Part shown: positions 9,646-17,704 of the stretch, piece by piece
Layout: every line of letters starts with the position of its first letter
Position numbering within the stretch: position 1 is the first letter of the stretch
Source: Shewanella sp. UCD-KL21
Lineage (GTDB): Bacteria; Pseudomonadota; Gammaproteobacteria; Enterobacterales; Shewanellaceae
Assembly: GCF_001957135.1 (NCBI RefSeq)
Contig: NZ_MPHK01000018.1
Coordinates: 31,456 to 95,455, forward strand
DNA length: 64,000 nt
Reading direction: 5' to 3'
The notes under the pieces: generated by a model
Told to the model about the DNA's origin: nothing
What the model saw: the letters and a program-made list of their open reading frames with translations, nothing else
Databases searched by the model: none
Program-made: the position numbers and the translations under genes

Positions 9646-11787
9646 GTGTCGGTATTTAGTCAAATGTTTGGAGTTAGCTGGCAGCAAATGCAGGCTAAAG
9701 TGCGTTATCGCATTTTAATCCTGACATTATTACCCATTTTGCTAACTCTGATTAGCTTAGTGTTCATTACCATTTACTGGAACATTAGTTATACCGGTAA
9801 ACAGCTGTTTATGAAGGTTAAGGCTGATTTGACTGTGGCCACCAACACCCTTGAAGAAGTTCAGCGCCAACAAGAAATTCAATTACTTAACGTGAGTCAA
9901 TCATGGGACTTTCAAAATGCCTTCCAGCAAATCAAGCAAGGCGATTCATCCCAGATAGACAAAATTAATCAATATCTGGAGCAACAAAAGCAGTTTCTAC
10001 AACTGGATATATTAAGGCTAATCAAAGTTGAGCAAGCTGCGGCCGATCCCGATTTGCGGATAATGTTACCCAAAATCCAACAGCAACAACCCTTGTCTGG
10101 TTTGATGGTGTTATCAGCCAAACGTCTGGCTCGTCTCGACCCCGATTTAGCCAGTATCGCCCGTATTCCTATATCGGCCACTTTAAGGGCGCAAGAGCCC
10201 ACCAAAAGTGAAGAAACCCGCGGCATGTTAAGCCGGAGTTTATTACCCATATTAAATGAAAATGGCCAAGTGAATTGGTATCTCGATGGTGGGATTTTAT
10301 TTAATCGTAATACCGTCATCGTCGATCATATTCGCGACTTGGTATACGACGAGGGCACCTTGCCTGAGCGCTCAATTGGCACAGTGACTATTTTTCTTGA
10401 TAATGCCCGCATTAGTACCAATGTGCCTATGGATCTATTTTCGCCCCATGAAACAGCGAGCCAATCGAGGGCATTAGGCACCTTAGTATCAGAAGATGTG
10501 CGCCAGAAAGTCTTGGTTGAAGGGGAGTCGTGGGTTGACCGTGCCTTTGTATTAAATGACTGGTTTATTTCTGGTTATTCACCGCTAAAAGATATCCGTG
10601 GTAAACGTATTGGGATGATTTACTCAGGTTTTTCTGAGTCGCCTTTTATACACACCTATATTCTCAACATTCTCGAACTTGGCACCATTTTAATGCTGGT
10701 GTTGTTGGTGTCTGGTTTCTTGGTTTATCGAGGGGCTAATAGCTTACTTGAGCCCATTGAGCGCATTCATCATGTGGTCAAAGCGGTGCAGTCAGGCCGA
10801 GATTTACGTATAGGTGAGTTGGGATTAGAGCATGATAATGAGCTATCTAATTTGGCAGAGCAATTTGACCACATGCTGGACTTACTGCAGCGACGTAATA
10901 ACCAAATTCAGCTAGCGGCAGAGCAGCTTGAAGTGAAAGTGGAGCAACGTACCCGTAGCTTGCAAGACAAAACCGAAGAGCTGCAACGTAACGTGGCCTT
11001 GCTGAATGAAACAAGACATCAACTGGTCACCAATGAGAAGTTAACCGCCTTAGGGGAGTTAACCGCCGGTATTGCCCATGAAATTAATAATCCTACCGCG
11101 GTTATTTTAGGCAATATGGAACTGATGAAGTATGAGCTTGGTAGTAAGGCTGTTGCTGTTGAAGAAGAAATTGAACTGGTTATTCAACAGGTAGGCAGAA
11201 TAAGCACCATTATTCGCAGCTTGTTGCAGTATAGCCGCCCCGGTGAGTTTAATGCACCGCTTGAAATGCACCCAGTGCAACCGATGATCGAAGAAATGTT
11301 AGTACTGGTTAGGCACTCGATTGAAAAGCAAGAAGTCGAACTCATCAAAGACATTAATAGCCAATGCACGGTGCAAGTGAATCAGCCGCAAATCTTGCAA
11401 GTGCTCATTAACCTAGTGGTCAACGCTGCCCACGCCATTGAAAATAAAGGCCGTATTTGGGTCAGAGCCAATGATTGGCTTGAAAACGGCGAGGTTGTCG
11501 GGGTAAAAATTGAAGTGGAAGACGAAGGCATGGGCATTAAACCTGAGCGCTTAAGTCGTATCTTCGACCCTTTTTACACCACCCGTAAAGACGGTACAGG
11601 CTTAGGCTTATCGCTCAGTTACGGCATTATCAAGCGCATTGGTGGCACCATTGAGGTGAAGTCAACCTTAGGCAAAGGCACCATATTTACTATTGGGCTT
11701 TATCACAAAGCCAAAGAAGAACAAGAAAACAACCCCTATGATGGACTGCATTTTGAAGACAATAGCCGCCTAGATAGTGACGCTTAG
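9646..11787 (+). CDS. membrane sensor histidine kinase, partner of the upstream regulator
   Basis: 713 residues starting with GTG (AAGGA about 10 bases upstream). A transmembrane helix at about 25-47, a large periplasmic domain of roughly 300 residues (probably a double-Cache type as in DctB-like kinases), a second helix near 345-365, a HAMP-like segment, then a coiled coil. The kinase core shows H-box ELTAGIAHEINNP, N-box NLVVNAAHAIEN, and G-boxes DEGMGI and GTGLGLSLSYGI. DctB-like architecture suggests sensing of a small external metabolite, but the ligand cannot be inferred. The stop codon lies inside a 16-base tandem repeat. Confidence 0.93.
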   Translation: MSVFSQMFGVSWQQMQAKVRYRILILTLLPILLTLISLVFITIYWNISYTGKQLFMKVKADLTVATNTLEEVQRQQEIQLLNVSQSWDFQNAFQQIKQGDSSQIDKINQYLEQQKQFLQLDILRLIKVEQAAADPDLRIMLPKIQQQQPLSGLMVLSAKRLARLDPDLASIARIPISATLRAQEPTKSEETRGMLSRSLLPILNENGQVNWYLDGGILFNRNTVIVDHIRDLVYDEGTLPERSIGTVTIFLDNARISTNVPMDLFSPHETASQSRALGTLVSEDVRQKVLVEGESWVDRAFVLNDWFISGYSPLKDIRGKRIGMIYSGFSESPFIHTYILNILELGTILMLVLLVSGFLVYRGANSLLEPIERIHHVVKAVQSGRDLRIGELGLEHDNELSNLAEQFDHMLDLLQRRNNQIQLAAEQLEVKVEQRTRSLQDKTEELQRNVALLNETRHQLVTNEKLTALGELTAGIAHEINNPTAVILGNMELMKYELGSKAVAVEEEIELVIQQVGRISTIIRSLLQYSRPGEFNAPLEMHPVQPMIEEMLVLVRHSIEKQEVELIKDINSQCTVQVNQPQILQVLINLVVNAAHAIENKGRIWVRANDWLENGEVVGVKIEVEDEGMGIKPERLSRIFDPFYTTRKDGTGLGLSLSYGIIKRIGGTIEVKSTLGKGTIFTIGLYHKAKEEQENNPYDGLHFEDNSRLDSDA

Positions 11788-11848
11788 CTGTTTATGGTAC
11801 TAGCTGTTTATGGTATTAGCTGTTTATCGCAATAGCTGCTTATAGCGT
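11785..11848. repeat. 16-bp tandem repeat, four copies, starting on the kinase stop codon
   Basis: Units begin TAGCTGTTTATGGTAC (11785), TAGCTGTTTATGGTAT (11801), TAGCTGTTTATCGCAA (11817) and TAGCTGCTTATAGCGT (11833). Similarity decays rightward. The first three bases of the first unit are the TAG stop of the histidine kinase, so each unit carries a potential stop in that frame register. Confidence 0.85.
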
Positions 11849-11925
11849 TGTGCATGTGTGTTTTCGCGAGTGAGCTTTAGCGGCTTGGTTGAGGAATTCA
11901 GATTGTAATTGAGTAAATCGCAGAT

Positions 11926-11952
11926 AAAAAAAAGCCAGGTGATGAGCCTGGC
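11926..11952 (-). terminator. intrinsic terminator of the RyhB RNA
   Basis: On the minus strand GCCAGG, a seven-base loop and CCTGGC are followed by eight T. The GC-rich stem and U tract match an Hfq-dependent small RNA terminator. Confidence 0.9.
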
Positions 11953-12043
11953 CACTAAGAGTGTATGAGCAATGTCGTGCTTGCAGACTCAGAGGGTATT
12001 AATAGGAGATGAAGCTATTAATAAGAACTGAGTTTTGGAACGC
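11926..12043 (-). ncRNA. ryhB: RyhB-type Fur-regulated small RNA
   Basis: Read on the minus strand, this region contains AGCACGACATTGCTCA (11967-11982), identical over 16 bases to the core of enterobacterial RyhB, the segment that pairs with target mRNAs and binds near Hfq. It is preceded by a good sigma-70 promoter overlapped by a Fur box and followed by an intrinsic terminator with eight U. Start at 12043 is estimated from the -10 position, giving about 118 nt. RyhB represses iron-using proteins when iron is scarce. No ORF competes with this reading. Confidence 0.92.
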
Positions 12044-12045
12044 AG

Positions 12046-12064
12046 ATAAATAATAATCATTATC
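12046..12064 (-). promoter_or_regulatory. Fur box over the ryhB promoter
   Basis: ATAAATAATAATCATTATC on the plus strand matches the 19-base Fur consensus at 15 positions and covers the -10 element of the small RNA promoter, the expected place for iron-Fur repression. Confidence 0.85.
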
Positions 12065-12078
12065 ATTTAGATTTGCAA
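12050..12078 (-). promoter_or_regulatory. sigma-70 promoter of ryhB
   Basis: On the minus strand, TTGCAA (12078-12073) and TATTAT (12055-12050) are separated by exactly 17 bases. The predicted start is a G near 12043. Confidence 0.8.
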
Positions 12079-12190
12079 CTTGTTAGTTAAATTATTTTCA
12101 ACTTTACAAAGCCTTTACAAATGTTCTGCAAGCTCTTTGCCGCCGTTCAATGACTTTTATCGCTCAAATCGACTCTGTCTATCTTGGTTG

Positions 12191-12649
12191 TTAAGCTAAT
12201 TCTTTATGCAAAAACAATTTGTTATCTGCAGGGTCTGCTGCTGGTTCCACTTGAGTAATGTGGTATTGGTTAGTGACCAACATCGTCAGCATGGTGTTAA
12301 ATTGATTGCGAGTTTTCACCTCAAGGCGCTGATAACCTTGCTTTGTCGCCCACTTTTCTTGGTACTCGAGCATGGATTTTGCTAAACCAAGTTGCCTGAA
12401 ATCAGCATCAACTCCGCCAAGCCAGCTGTAAAAACGCTGATTATCAAGCTGATAGCCTATTTTAAACCCAGCAAGTTCACCCTCAACATAAGCCAATAAA
12501 ATCAAACAAGCTTGATTGTCTAATTTGCGATGTAATGATTCGACAGTTTGAGCGCGATCGAGTTCGTTAATGCGGGCGCTGATAGCGGCAATATGATTGG
12601 CCACCTCAGCAGTTAGCTCTGTATGAGCTTCAATTTGGATAGTTAGCAT
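12191..12649 (-). CDS. GNAT-family N-acetyltransferase
   Basis: 152 residues with the GNAT fold: a strand containing ACLILLAYVEGELAGFKIGY, then the acetyl-CoA binding motif region (about 80-105: WLGGVDADFRQLGLAKSMLEYQEKWA, in which the pyrophosphate loop reads Arg-Gln-Leu-Gly-Leu-Ala). The acceptor substrate is unknown. Monocistronic on the minus strand; the ryhB promoter lies about 110 bases beyond its stop. Confidence 0.85.
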   Translation of the reverse strand: MLTIQIEAHTELTAEVANHIAAISARINELDRAQTVESLHRKLDNQACLILLAYVEGELAGFKIGYQLDNQRFYSWLGGVDADFRQLGLAKSMLEYQEKWATKQGYQRLEVKTRNQFNTMLTMLVTNQYHITQVEPAADPADNKLFLHKELA

Positions 12650-12829
12650 GTAAGATTTACTTTTGGTCGGGCCATGTCGCTTTTAATATCAGATCGGCTG
12701 ATATTGAGCTGACAACAGCGAAAATATCGCCGCATATTAACTCATCGTACCAGTTAATAATGCGGCATAGCTTAAAAAATCACTAGAAAGTGTATTTTGT
12801 AAGCAGTGGCTAGCGGTGATTTGGTCACA

Positions 12830-13495
12830 TTAGAGCGCAGTCGAGGCGCGGGTTGTATCAGATAAAACCAATCTATCGGTGAGCACTTTCAGTAATACCC
12901 CATACGCAGGTAAAAACAACCCTAAGCTAACCATAAGTTTAAAGGCGTAATCGACCGTGGCTATTTCAGGCCAGTGATTTGCCATAAATGGGTCTGATGA
13001 GGCGTAAAATGCAATACTGAAAAACACCACAGTATCAACCAAGTTACCAAAAAGAGTCGAGGCTGCAGGGGCTACCCACCAAGCTTTAGCCTTACGCAAT
13101 TTAGCAAATACAGTGATATCCATTAACTGTCCGACCAAGTAAGCCACAAAGCTGGCAAGTGCGATACGAAACACAAATTGATTCCACTGGGCTAATGACT
13201 CTGCACCTTGGAAAACCCCTTGATGGAAAATCACCCCCATTACATAGGAGATCGCCAGTGCAGGTAGCATAGCTTTGAAAATAATACTGCGAGCCGCTTG
13301 CTGGCCAAATATTCTGACAGTTAAATCTGTGGCTAAATAGACAAAGGGAAAACTAAACGCGCCCCAAGTGGTGTGATAGCCAAAAATCTGAAACGGGAGT
13401 TGTACCAAATAATTGCTTGCGCAAATAATGATGATATGAAAACTGACAAGAAACATCAGTGCACGGCGACATTGCGCCTGAGATAGCATTAACAT
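12830..13495 (-). CDS. yhhQ: queuosine precursor transporter (YhhQ/VUT family)
   Basis: 221 residues with six or so hydrophobic helices; typical family stretches are FPFVYLATDLTVRIFGQQAAR (about residues 49-69) and FVAYLVGQLMDITVFAKLR. In E. coli YhhQ imports preQ0/preQ1 for tRNA queuosine modification. The start ATG lies 5-8 bases after an AAAAAAGG Shine-Dalgarno that is itself the tail of a preQ1-like riboswitch. This regulatory context independently supports the transport role. Confidence 0.93.
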   Translation of the reverse strand: MLMLSQAQCRRALMFLVSFHIIIICASNYLVQLPFQIFGYHTTWGAFSFPFVYLATDLTVRIFGQQAARSIIFKAMLPALAISYVMGVIFHQGVFQGAESLAQWNQFVFRIALASFVAYLVGQLMDITVFAKLRKAKAWWVAPAASTLFGNLVDTVVFFSIAFYASSDPFMANHWPEIATVDYAFKLMVSLGLFLPAYGVLLKVLTDRLVLSDTTRASTAL

Positions 13496-13502
13496 GTTGT
13501 GG

Positions 13503-13539
13503 CCTTTTTTATTGGGTTAGGCGGGGTGAGGGAACCCGC
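13503..13539 (-). promoter_or_regulatory. preQ1-I-type riboswitch controlling yhhQ translation
   Basis: Minus-strand reading: stem GCGGG with CCCGC, nine-base loop UUCCCUCAC, then an A-rich tail (CUAACCCAAUAAAAAAGG) whose final GG can pair with loop C residues to form the H-type pseudoknot. The loop-first U and the C just before the 3' arm match the ligand-contacting bases of preQ1-I aptamers. The tail is the ribosome binding site, so ligand binding should block translation. Confidence 0.7.
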
Positions 13540-13932
13540 ATATGCATGTATTTGGCGTTGCTGATTATATATTTTAGCTGACTTTAACTTGCTCAATCAC
13601 TTTATTGAGTGGTGTCATTTGCGCCAAGGAGGACGCATTATAGTGAGCAAAAAATAAGATGCAACTATCGCGCGACACTTTTTCGACCTACCGTGATAAT
13701 AATACGCTGATTAGCGCTATCAATAAGCAATTCAATTGCCAATATCATGCTCCTAATGCGAATTTTTTAATTGTTTTAAAAGCAGAAATATTGCTTTTAG
13801 CTGTACGGCTTGTCAGATTAAACTTTTGCTAAATTAGCTGGGCATCAATATAGAATTGATTTCTAGGAACAAATAGGGAAAGTATCCAACGTAAGTGCAT
13901 GAGGCGCTTGCTAATTATAAAGGGAACTTTGA
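13540..13932. other. intergenic region without a gene; two hairpins
   Basis: Contains inverted repeat CTCAATCACTTTATTGAG at 13592-13609 and a second with arms TAAAAGCA/TGCTTTTA at 13777-13799. AAAGGGAAC before 13933 is the ribosome binding site of the next gene. No other gene seen. Confidence 0.5.
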
Positions 13933-14387
13933 ATGACCAGAATTTTATTTGCATTACTCACTAGCAGTTTTGCATTACTCAATAGTAGTGCAGTCCAGGC
14001 GGAAGAAGTCGCTTCGTCCTCGAGTTTTACTGTTGGGGCTGGATACCAATATGGCGGAGTCTTAGGGGCTCGATATCATTTTCAAAATGATAGTCATGTT
14101 TTCTCTGCGGCCTTAGGATTGGTGGGGGGGCTTTGGGTTATCAGTACTTTATTGATGAGAGTAAGTCACACGCAGTTGGATTAAGTGTAGGAAGCGAGGT
14201 GCTAACCAGTGAAGATGGTTTCGCAGTGCTCAATTATGAGTATTATCCAAGTGGCTTTGCTCATAGGGGTTGGCAATTGGGAGTCAGTGCTGGTCTTCGC
14301 CGTGAAGATGAAGGTGGCTCTTTTGGAGATAATGGCGATACTAAAACAGCTCCTGCAGCTATGGTATCAGTGGGCTATAAATTTTAG
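13933..14387 (+). pseudogene. small secreted outer-membrane-type protein, frameshifted at a run of seven G
   Basis: The first part (13933-14184) has a good ribosome binding site and a signal peptide (MTRILFALLTSSFALLNSSAVQAEE), then strands such as GAGYQYGGVLGARYHF. Within G7 at 14124-14130 the frame must change: one extra G, or loss of two, joins ...ALGLVGG to ...LGYQYFIDESKSHAVGL and continues to a Tyr-Lys-Phe end at 14387, typical of a beta-barrel. Restored length is about 151 residues. In the present frame the product stops at 14184. It may be a broken gene, a phase-variable gene or a sequencing error in the homopolymer. No family recognised beyond small outer-membrane barrel. Confidence 0.8.
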
Positions 14388-14452
14388 GTATTTATGTTTC
14401 AGCGTTATTTTTATAGCAAAAGATATAGCCATAAGATGCTTACCTTAATATT

Positions 14453-14480
14453 AAAATTCCAGTAATAAACTGGAATTTTT
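14453..14480. terminator. bidirectional terminator between the frameshifted gene and menF
   Basis: Eleven-base perfect arms AAAATTCCAGT / ACTGGAATTTT around AATAA with a T run downstream on the plus strand. Confidence 0.85.
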
Positions 14481-14495
14481 GTCTATTAAATAAGC

Positions 14496-15872
14496 TTAAA
14501 GCTCAACTAAAATGGACAAAATGGTGGTGAGTTTATTTTCTAATTCTTGCCATTCTGCCAGTGGATCTGAGCCAGCAACAATCCCCGCGCCAGCAAACAG
14601 ATTAATTCGCCCCGGTTCGATTAAGGCGCTACGAATAGCCACAGAAAACTCACTTTCGTACTTATTTAAATACCCACATGCGCCCGCATACCAACCGCGA
14701 TTATAACCTTCACGTTGACGGATAAAGTTTAATGCTGATTCTCGTGGTAACCCGCCCACAGCAGGGGTTGGGTGTAAAGCTTGAAGTAATTGAAAATCAT
14801 TAACACCCGCTTTTAACTCGGCGCGAATAGAGCGGTGTAAATGCTGAATATGGGTTAATTTAAAAATTTTGGCTGATTCATCCGCGCCAACGTAATGGCT
14901 TAATGGCGTGAGAATATCAACAATTTGCTGCCTAACTAGTTGGTTTTCATTACTGTTTTTACTGTCTTCCAGTAATTGATTGGCAAGAAAATCATCTTCT
15001 TCTTGGTTTAAGCCACGCACCGTAGTTCCCGCAAGGGCTTCGGTAAATAACTCTTTTTGGCGGCGTAAGTATAAACGCTCAGGCGAGCATGAAATAAAGG
15101 TACGCTCAGGGCTAAATTGAAACCCAAATTGAAAGCTATTGGGGTTACGCCCTTGCCAGCAGGCTAATACCATCCACGGATCGACCACATCATTAATTTC
15201 TAACTGAGTTTGGCGCGATAGCACCACTTTAGGGGTGGTGGCATTAAATTTAGGGTTCGTTACTTGCTCAACCAATTCTTTCCAGCGCGGGTAATTTGGC
15301 AAGTCACTGCGGCCCATTAAAGGCAGTTTATTAGGTGGTGACAATGGTTTGGCTGGTTTTAGCTGGTTGATGGCTTCAATGGCCGCATTACACTCATCAG
15401 CTTGACTATTATCTTCAAAATTTAAATTGACTAAAATTTTGATGATGTTGTCATGACGGCGCAGTTCAATGCGGGGCAGTACAAAGCGAGTGCGGCCAAA
15501 TTCAGGCCAGCATTCTACGGTGCGGTCAAAGGCGACGCCGCCGTAGTAGCGAATATCTTGATTAGTGCTTTTTCCACGCTGGGATTGGTAAATCGATGCC
15601 AGTAGCTCGTCATTAATTTCTTGTTCTTGCTTAAAATCTTTACAAGCACCAATCGCAGCGACTTCTTCTTGCTTGTCGCGAGCATGCCAATATATGCGTG
15701 GATATTGAGTTTGCGCCCCTAGCCAAGATAATAACGGCAAGGATTTGGCTTCTACTGAGACCTGCACAATCGGCTCTTTGACGTGAGCCAACTTCATAGC
15801 GTGTAACTTTTTGATTAACTCGTTAAAGTGCTCAAAAAAAATATGGCCAGCCAATGCAGACTCCAGAGTCAA
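14496..15872 (-). CDS. menF: isochorismate synthase (menaquinone pathway)
   Basis: Converts chorismate to isochorismate, the first menaquinone-specific step. The chorismate-binding domain fills the C-terminal 270 residues, with characteristic stretches LAGTTVRG, HPTPAVGG and the final FAGAGIVAGSDPLAEWQELENK. A length of 458 is usual. The start is a TTG with no clear Shine-Dalgarno; the first in-frame ATG is about 25 codons in, so the N-terminus is uncertain. MenF fits an anaerobically respiring Shewanella; an entC-type role is less likely without siderophore genes nearby. Confidence 0.92.
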   Translation of the reverse strand: MTLESALAGHIFFEHFNELIKKLHAMKLAHVKEPIVQVSVEAKSLPLLSWLGAQTQYPRIYWHARDKQEEVAAIGACKDFKQEQEINDELLASIYQSQRGKSTNQDIRYYGGVAFDRTVECWPEFGRTRFVLPRIELRRHDNIIKILVNLNFEDNSQADECNAAIEAINQLKPAKPLSPPNKLPLMGRSDLPNYPRWKELVEQVTNPKFNATTPKVVLSRQTQLEINDVVDPWMVLACWQGRNPNSFQFGFQFSPERTFISCSPERLYLRRQKELFTEALAGTTVRGLNQEEDDFLANQLLEDSKNSNENQLVRQQIVDILTPLSHYVGADESAKIFKLTHIQHLHRSIRAELKAGVNDFQLLQALHPTPAVGGLPRESALNFIRQREGYNRGWYAGACGYLNKYESEFSVAIRSALIEPGRINLFAGAGIVAGSDPLAEWQELENKLTTILSILVEL

Positions 15873-16200
15873 TATCTCAAAAAAATTGAAATTAAAAAGC
15901 GTAAAGGGATTTTATATGAATTATGCCTTAAGTTAGTTAAGGGTTCAAAAACTGTCAATCTTCAGGCATCGATGCTGTGATCAAAATAGCTAATATCATC
16001 AGGTACTAGGCTGTTTTTAAACTTACTTATCATTGGCTTCGCCATTTTTACATGAGCTTACACTTTGCTATATTTATTTTAGTTAATTTTGCTTAAAAAG
16101 GATAAAATGCATTTAAAATAATTACATGTAGGGCACATAAAACTCAACATGTTAGCAATTATTTACAAGATATTAAGGTTTTTAGGAGAGTTCCCCATCA
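15873..16200. other. 328-bp divergent intergenic region, no gene seen
   Basis: AT-rich, holding the promoters for menF and the HD-GYP gene. GGAGAG about 10 bases before 16201 is the ribosome binding site. No riboswitch (including a c-di-GMP type) or strong palindrome was recognised. Confidence 0.4.
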
Positions 16201-17379
16201 ATGACGCTATTACCTGAGTCCCAAGACATTATCCGTATCCCGGTAGACCGCTTAAGTCTGGGTATGTTTGTGGTGGCGATTGATCGCAATGATAGCAAAG
16301 TGGCAATTAGTAATGCAGGTCAGATCAAGCATAAAGATGCCATGGTAAAACTTGCCAAAGCCAGTATTAAAACCGTATGGGTTGATGTTGAGCGCTCAGC
16401 AGATGGCTGCGGTTTAAAGAAAAAGTCCAATTCCCCACAGGTTAAAAAAATAACCAACACCCGAGAATATAAACAAACTCAAGCTAAAAAAATCCTCACA
16501 GAAGCAAAAACATTAGTGCGTAAAGTCTTGTCTGAAACCTATCAAGGCAAGGCTGTCGAGGTGGCGCCATTTGAAGATGTTGCCGACAAAATGCTCGAGT
16601 CGGTGATGGATGATGCCGATGCGCTAAGGTGTGTATCAGCATTAAGAACCAAAGACGCTTATTTACTTGAGCATTCAGTTAACGTGGCATTTTTGCTCGT
16701 GACCTTTGGTAAGCACTTAGGCCTTGATGAATCGCTACTTAAAGAGCTTGCTGTAGGTGGGATCTTGCATGATATTGGCAAGGTGCAAGTAGATAAAAAA
16801 ATCCTTAATAAGCCAGGTAAATTAACGGCAGAAGAGTTTGAGCTTATCAAGATGCATCAGGTGTATGCCATCGATATCATGAGTGATACCCAAGAGATAT
16901 CTCAAGTGAGTAAAGATGTGTGTTTGATGCACCATGAAAAGCTTGATGGCAAAGGTTACCCAAAAGGCCTTAAAGGCGATGAAATTCCACTACATGGGCG
17001 CATGAGTTGTATTGTGGATATTTATGATGCGCTTACCGCGACCCGTTGCTACAAAGAAGCCATGAGTCCCGCTGCGGCATTTAAAATTTTAATGAGTTTG
17101 ACGCCGTTTCATCTTGATCAAACTTTGGTGTATGAATTTATCCGCTGTGTGGGCATTTACCCTGTGGGCTCATTAGTGCAACTGTCTGATGAACGTGTGG
17201 GTATTGTATGGGAGTCAGCAGGCAGAGATGCGTTACACCCAGTGGTAAAATGCTTTTATTCACAAAAGCATCAGCGCTATACCGAAGTCACCTTAGTTGA
17301 TTTACGCAAATGTAATCTTAATATTGACCGCGGTATATCACCACGGTCATTAGCCGTGGATCCGGCACCATTCTATTAG
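16201..17379 (+). CDS. HD-GYP c-di-GMP phosphodiesterase with DUF3391 N-terminus
   Basis: 392 residues. The N-terminal ~110 residues (RIPVDRLSLGMFVVAID) resemble DUF3391, commonly paired with HD-GYP. The HD-GYP domain shows HSVNVAF, catalytic ILHDIGK, HQVYAIDIM, MHHEKLDGKGYPKGL (the GYP motif), and the IVDIYDALTATRCYKEAMSP helix. All metal-ligand residues are visible, so hydrolysis of c-di-GMP to GMP is expected. Soluble, no membrane segment. Monocistronic. Confidence 0.94.
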   Translation: MTLLPESQDIIRIPVDRLSLGMFVVAIDRNDSKVAISNAGQIKHKDAMVKLAKASIKTVWVDVERSADGCGLKKKSNSPQVKKITNTREYKQTQAKKILTEAKTLVRKVLSETYQGKAVEVAPFEDVADKMLESVMDDADALRCVSALRTKDAYLLEHSVNVAFLLVTFGKHLGLDESLLKELAVGGILHDIGKVQVDKKILNKPGKLTAEEFELIKMHQVYAIDIMSDTQEISQVSKDVCLMHHEKLDGKGYPKGLKGDEIPLHGRMSCIVDIYDALTATRCYKEAMSPAAAFKILMSLTPFHLDQTLVYEFIRCVGIYPVGSLVQLSDERVGIVWESAGRDALHPVVKCFYSQKHQRYTEVTLVDLRKCNLNIDRGISPRSLAVDPAPFY

Positions 17380-17385
17380 CTTTTT

Positions 17386-17433
17386 GTAACGTGTATTTAC
17401 TGTCGCAATTAAAATAACAGCGACAGTCGTTAC
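17386..17433. repeat. inverted repeat downstream of the HD-GYP gene
   Basis: Stem ACTGTCGC / GCGACAGT, extended by outer arms GTAACG / CGTTAC. There is no T run. Likely an RNA hairpin at the transcript end. Confidence 0.6.
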
Positions 17434-17544
17434 ATTTAGTCAAATCTGTTTAAACATGTAGTCTAATTCAAACCATTTACCAAATGAGATGCAGGTCTCA
17501 AAATGATGCAACTTGAGATGTGCGTTGCTTGAGTGTGGGTGTAA

Positions 17545-17560
17545 TGTGACGCCTATCACG
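17545..17560. promoter_or_regulatory. candidate CRP site upstream of the molybdenum hydroxylase operon
   Basis: TGTGACGCCTATCACG matches nine of ten core CRP bases (TGTGA-N6-TCACA). It lies about 145 bases before the large-subunit start. In Shewanella, CRP governs many anaerobic and catabolic respiratory genes, which would suit this operon. The remainder of 17434-17704 shows no gene. Confidence 0.55.
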
Positions 17561-17704
17561 TTAATTGGTTACTGTCAGTTATAGCTTTGAAGCCCAGATG
17601 TAACAATGATGGCGTTGTTTGTATTAAGAAGTATAAAAACCATATTCGTAAGCTAGACTTCCTAATAACTATAACCAATCACAGCAATAATTTGGTGGTA
17701 AAGA

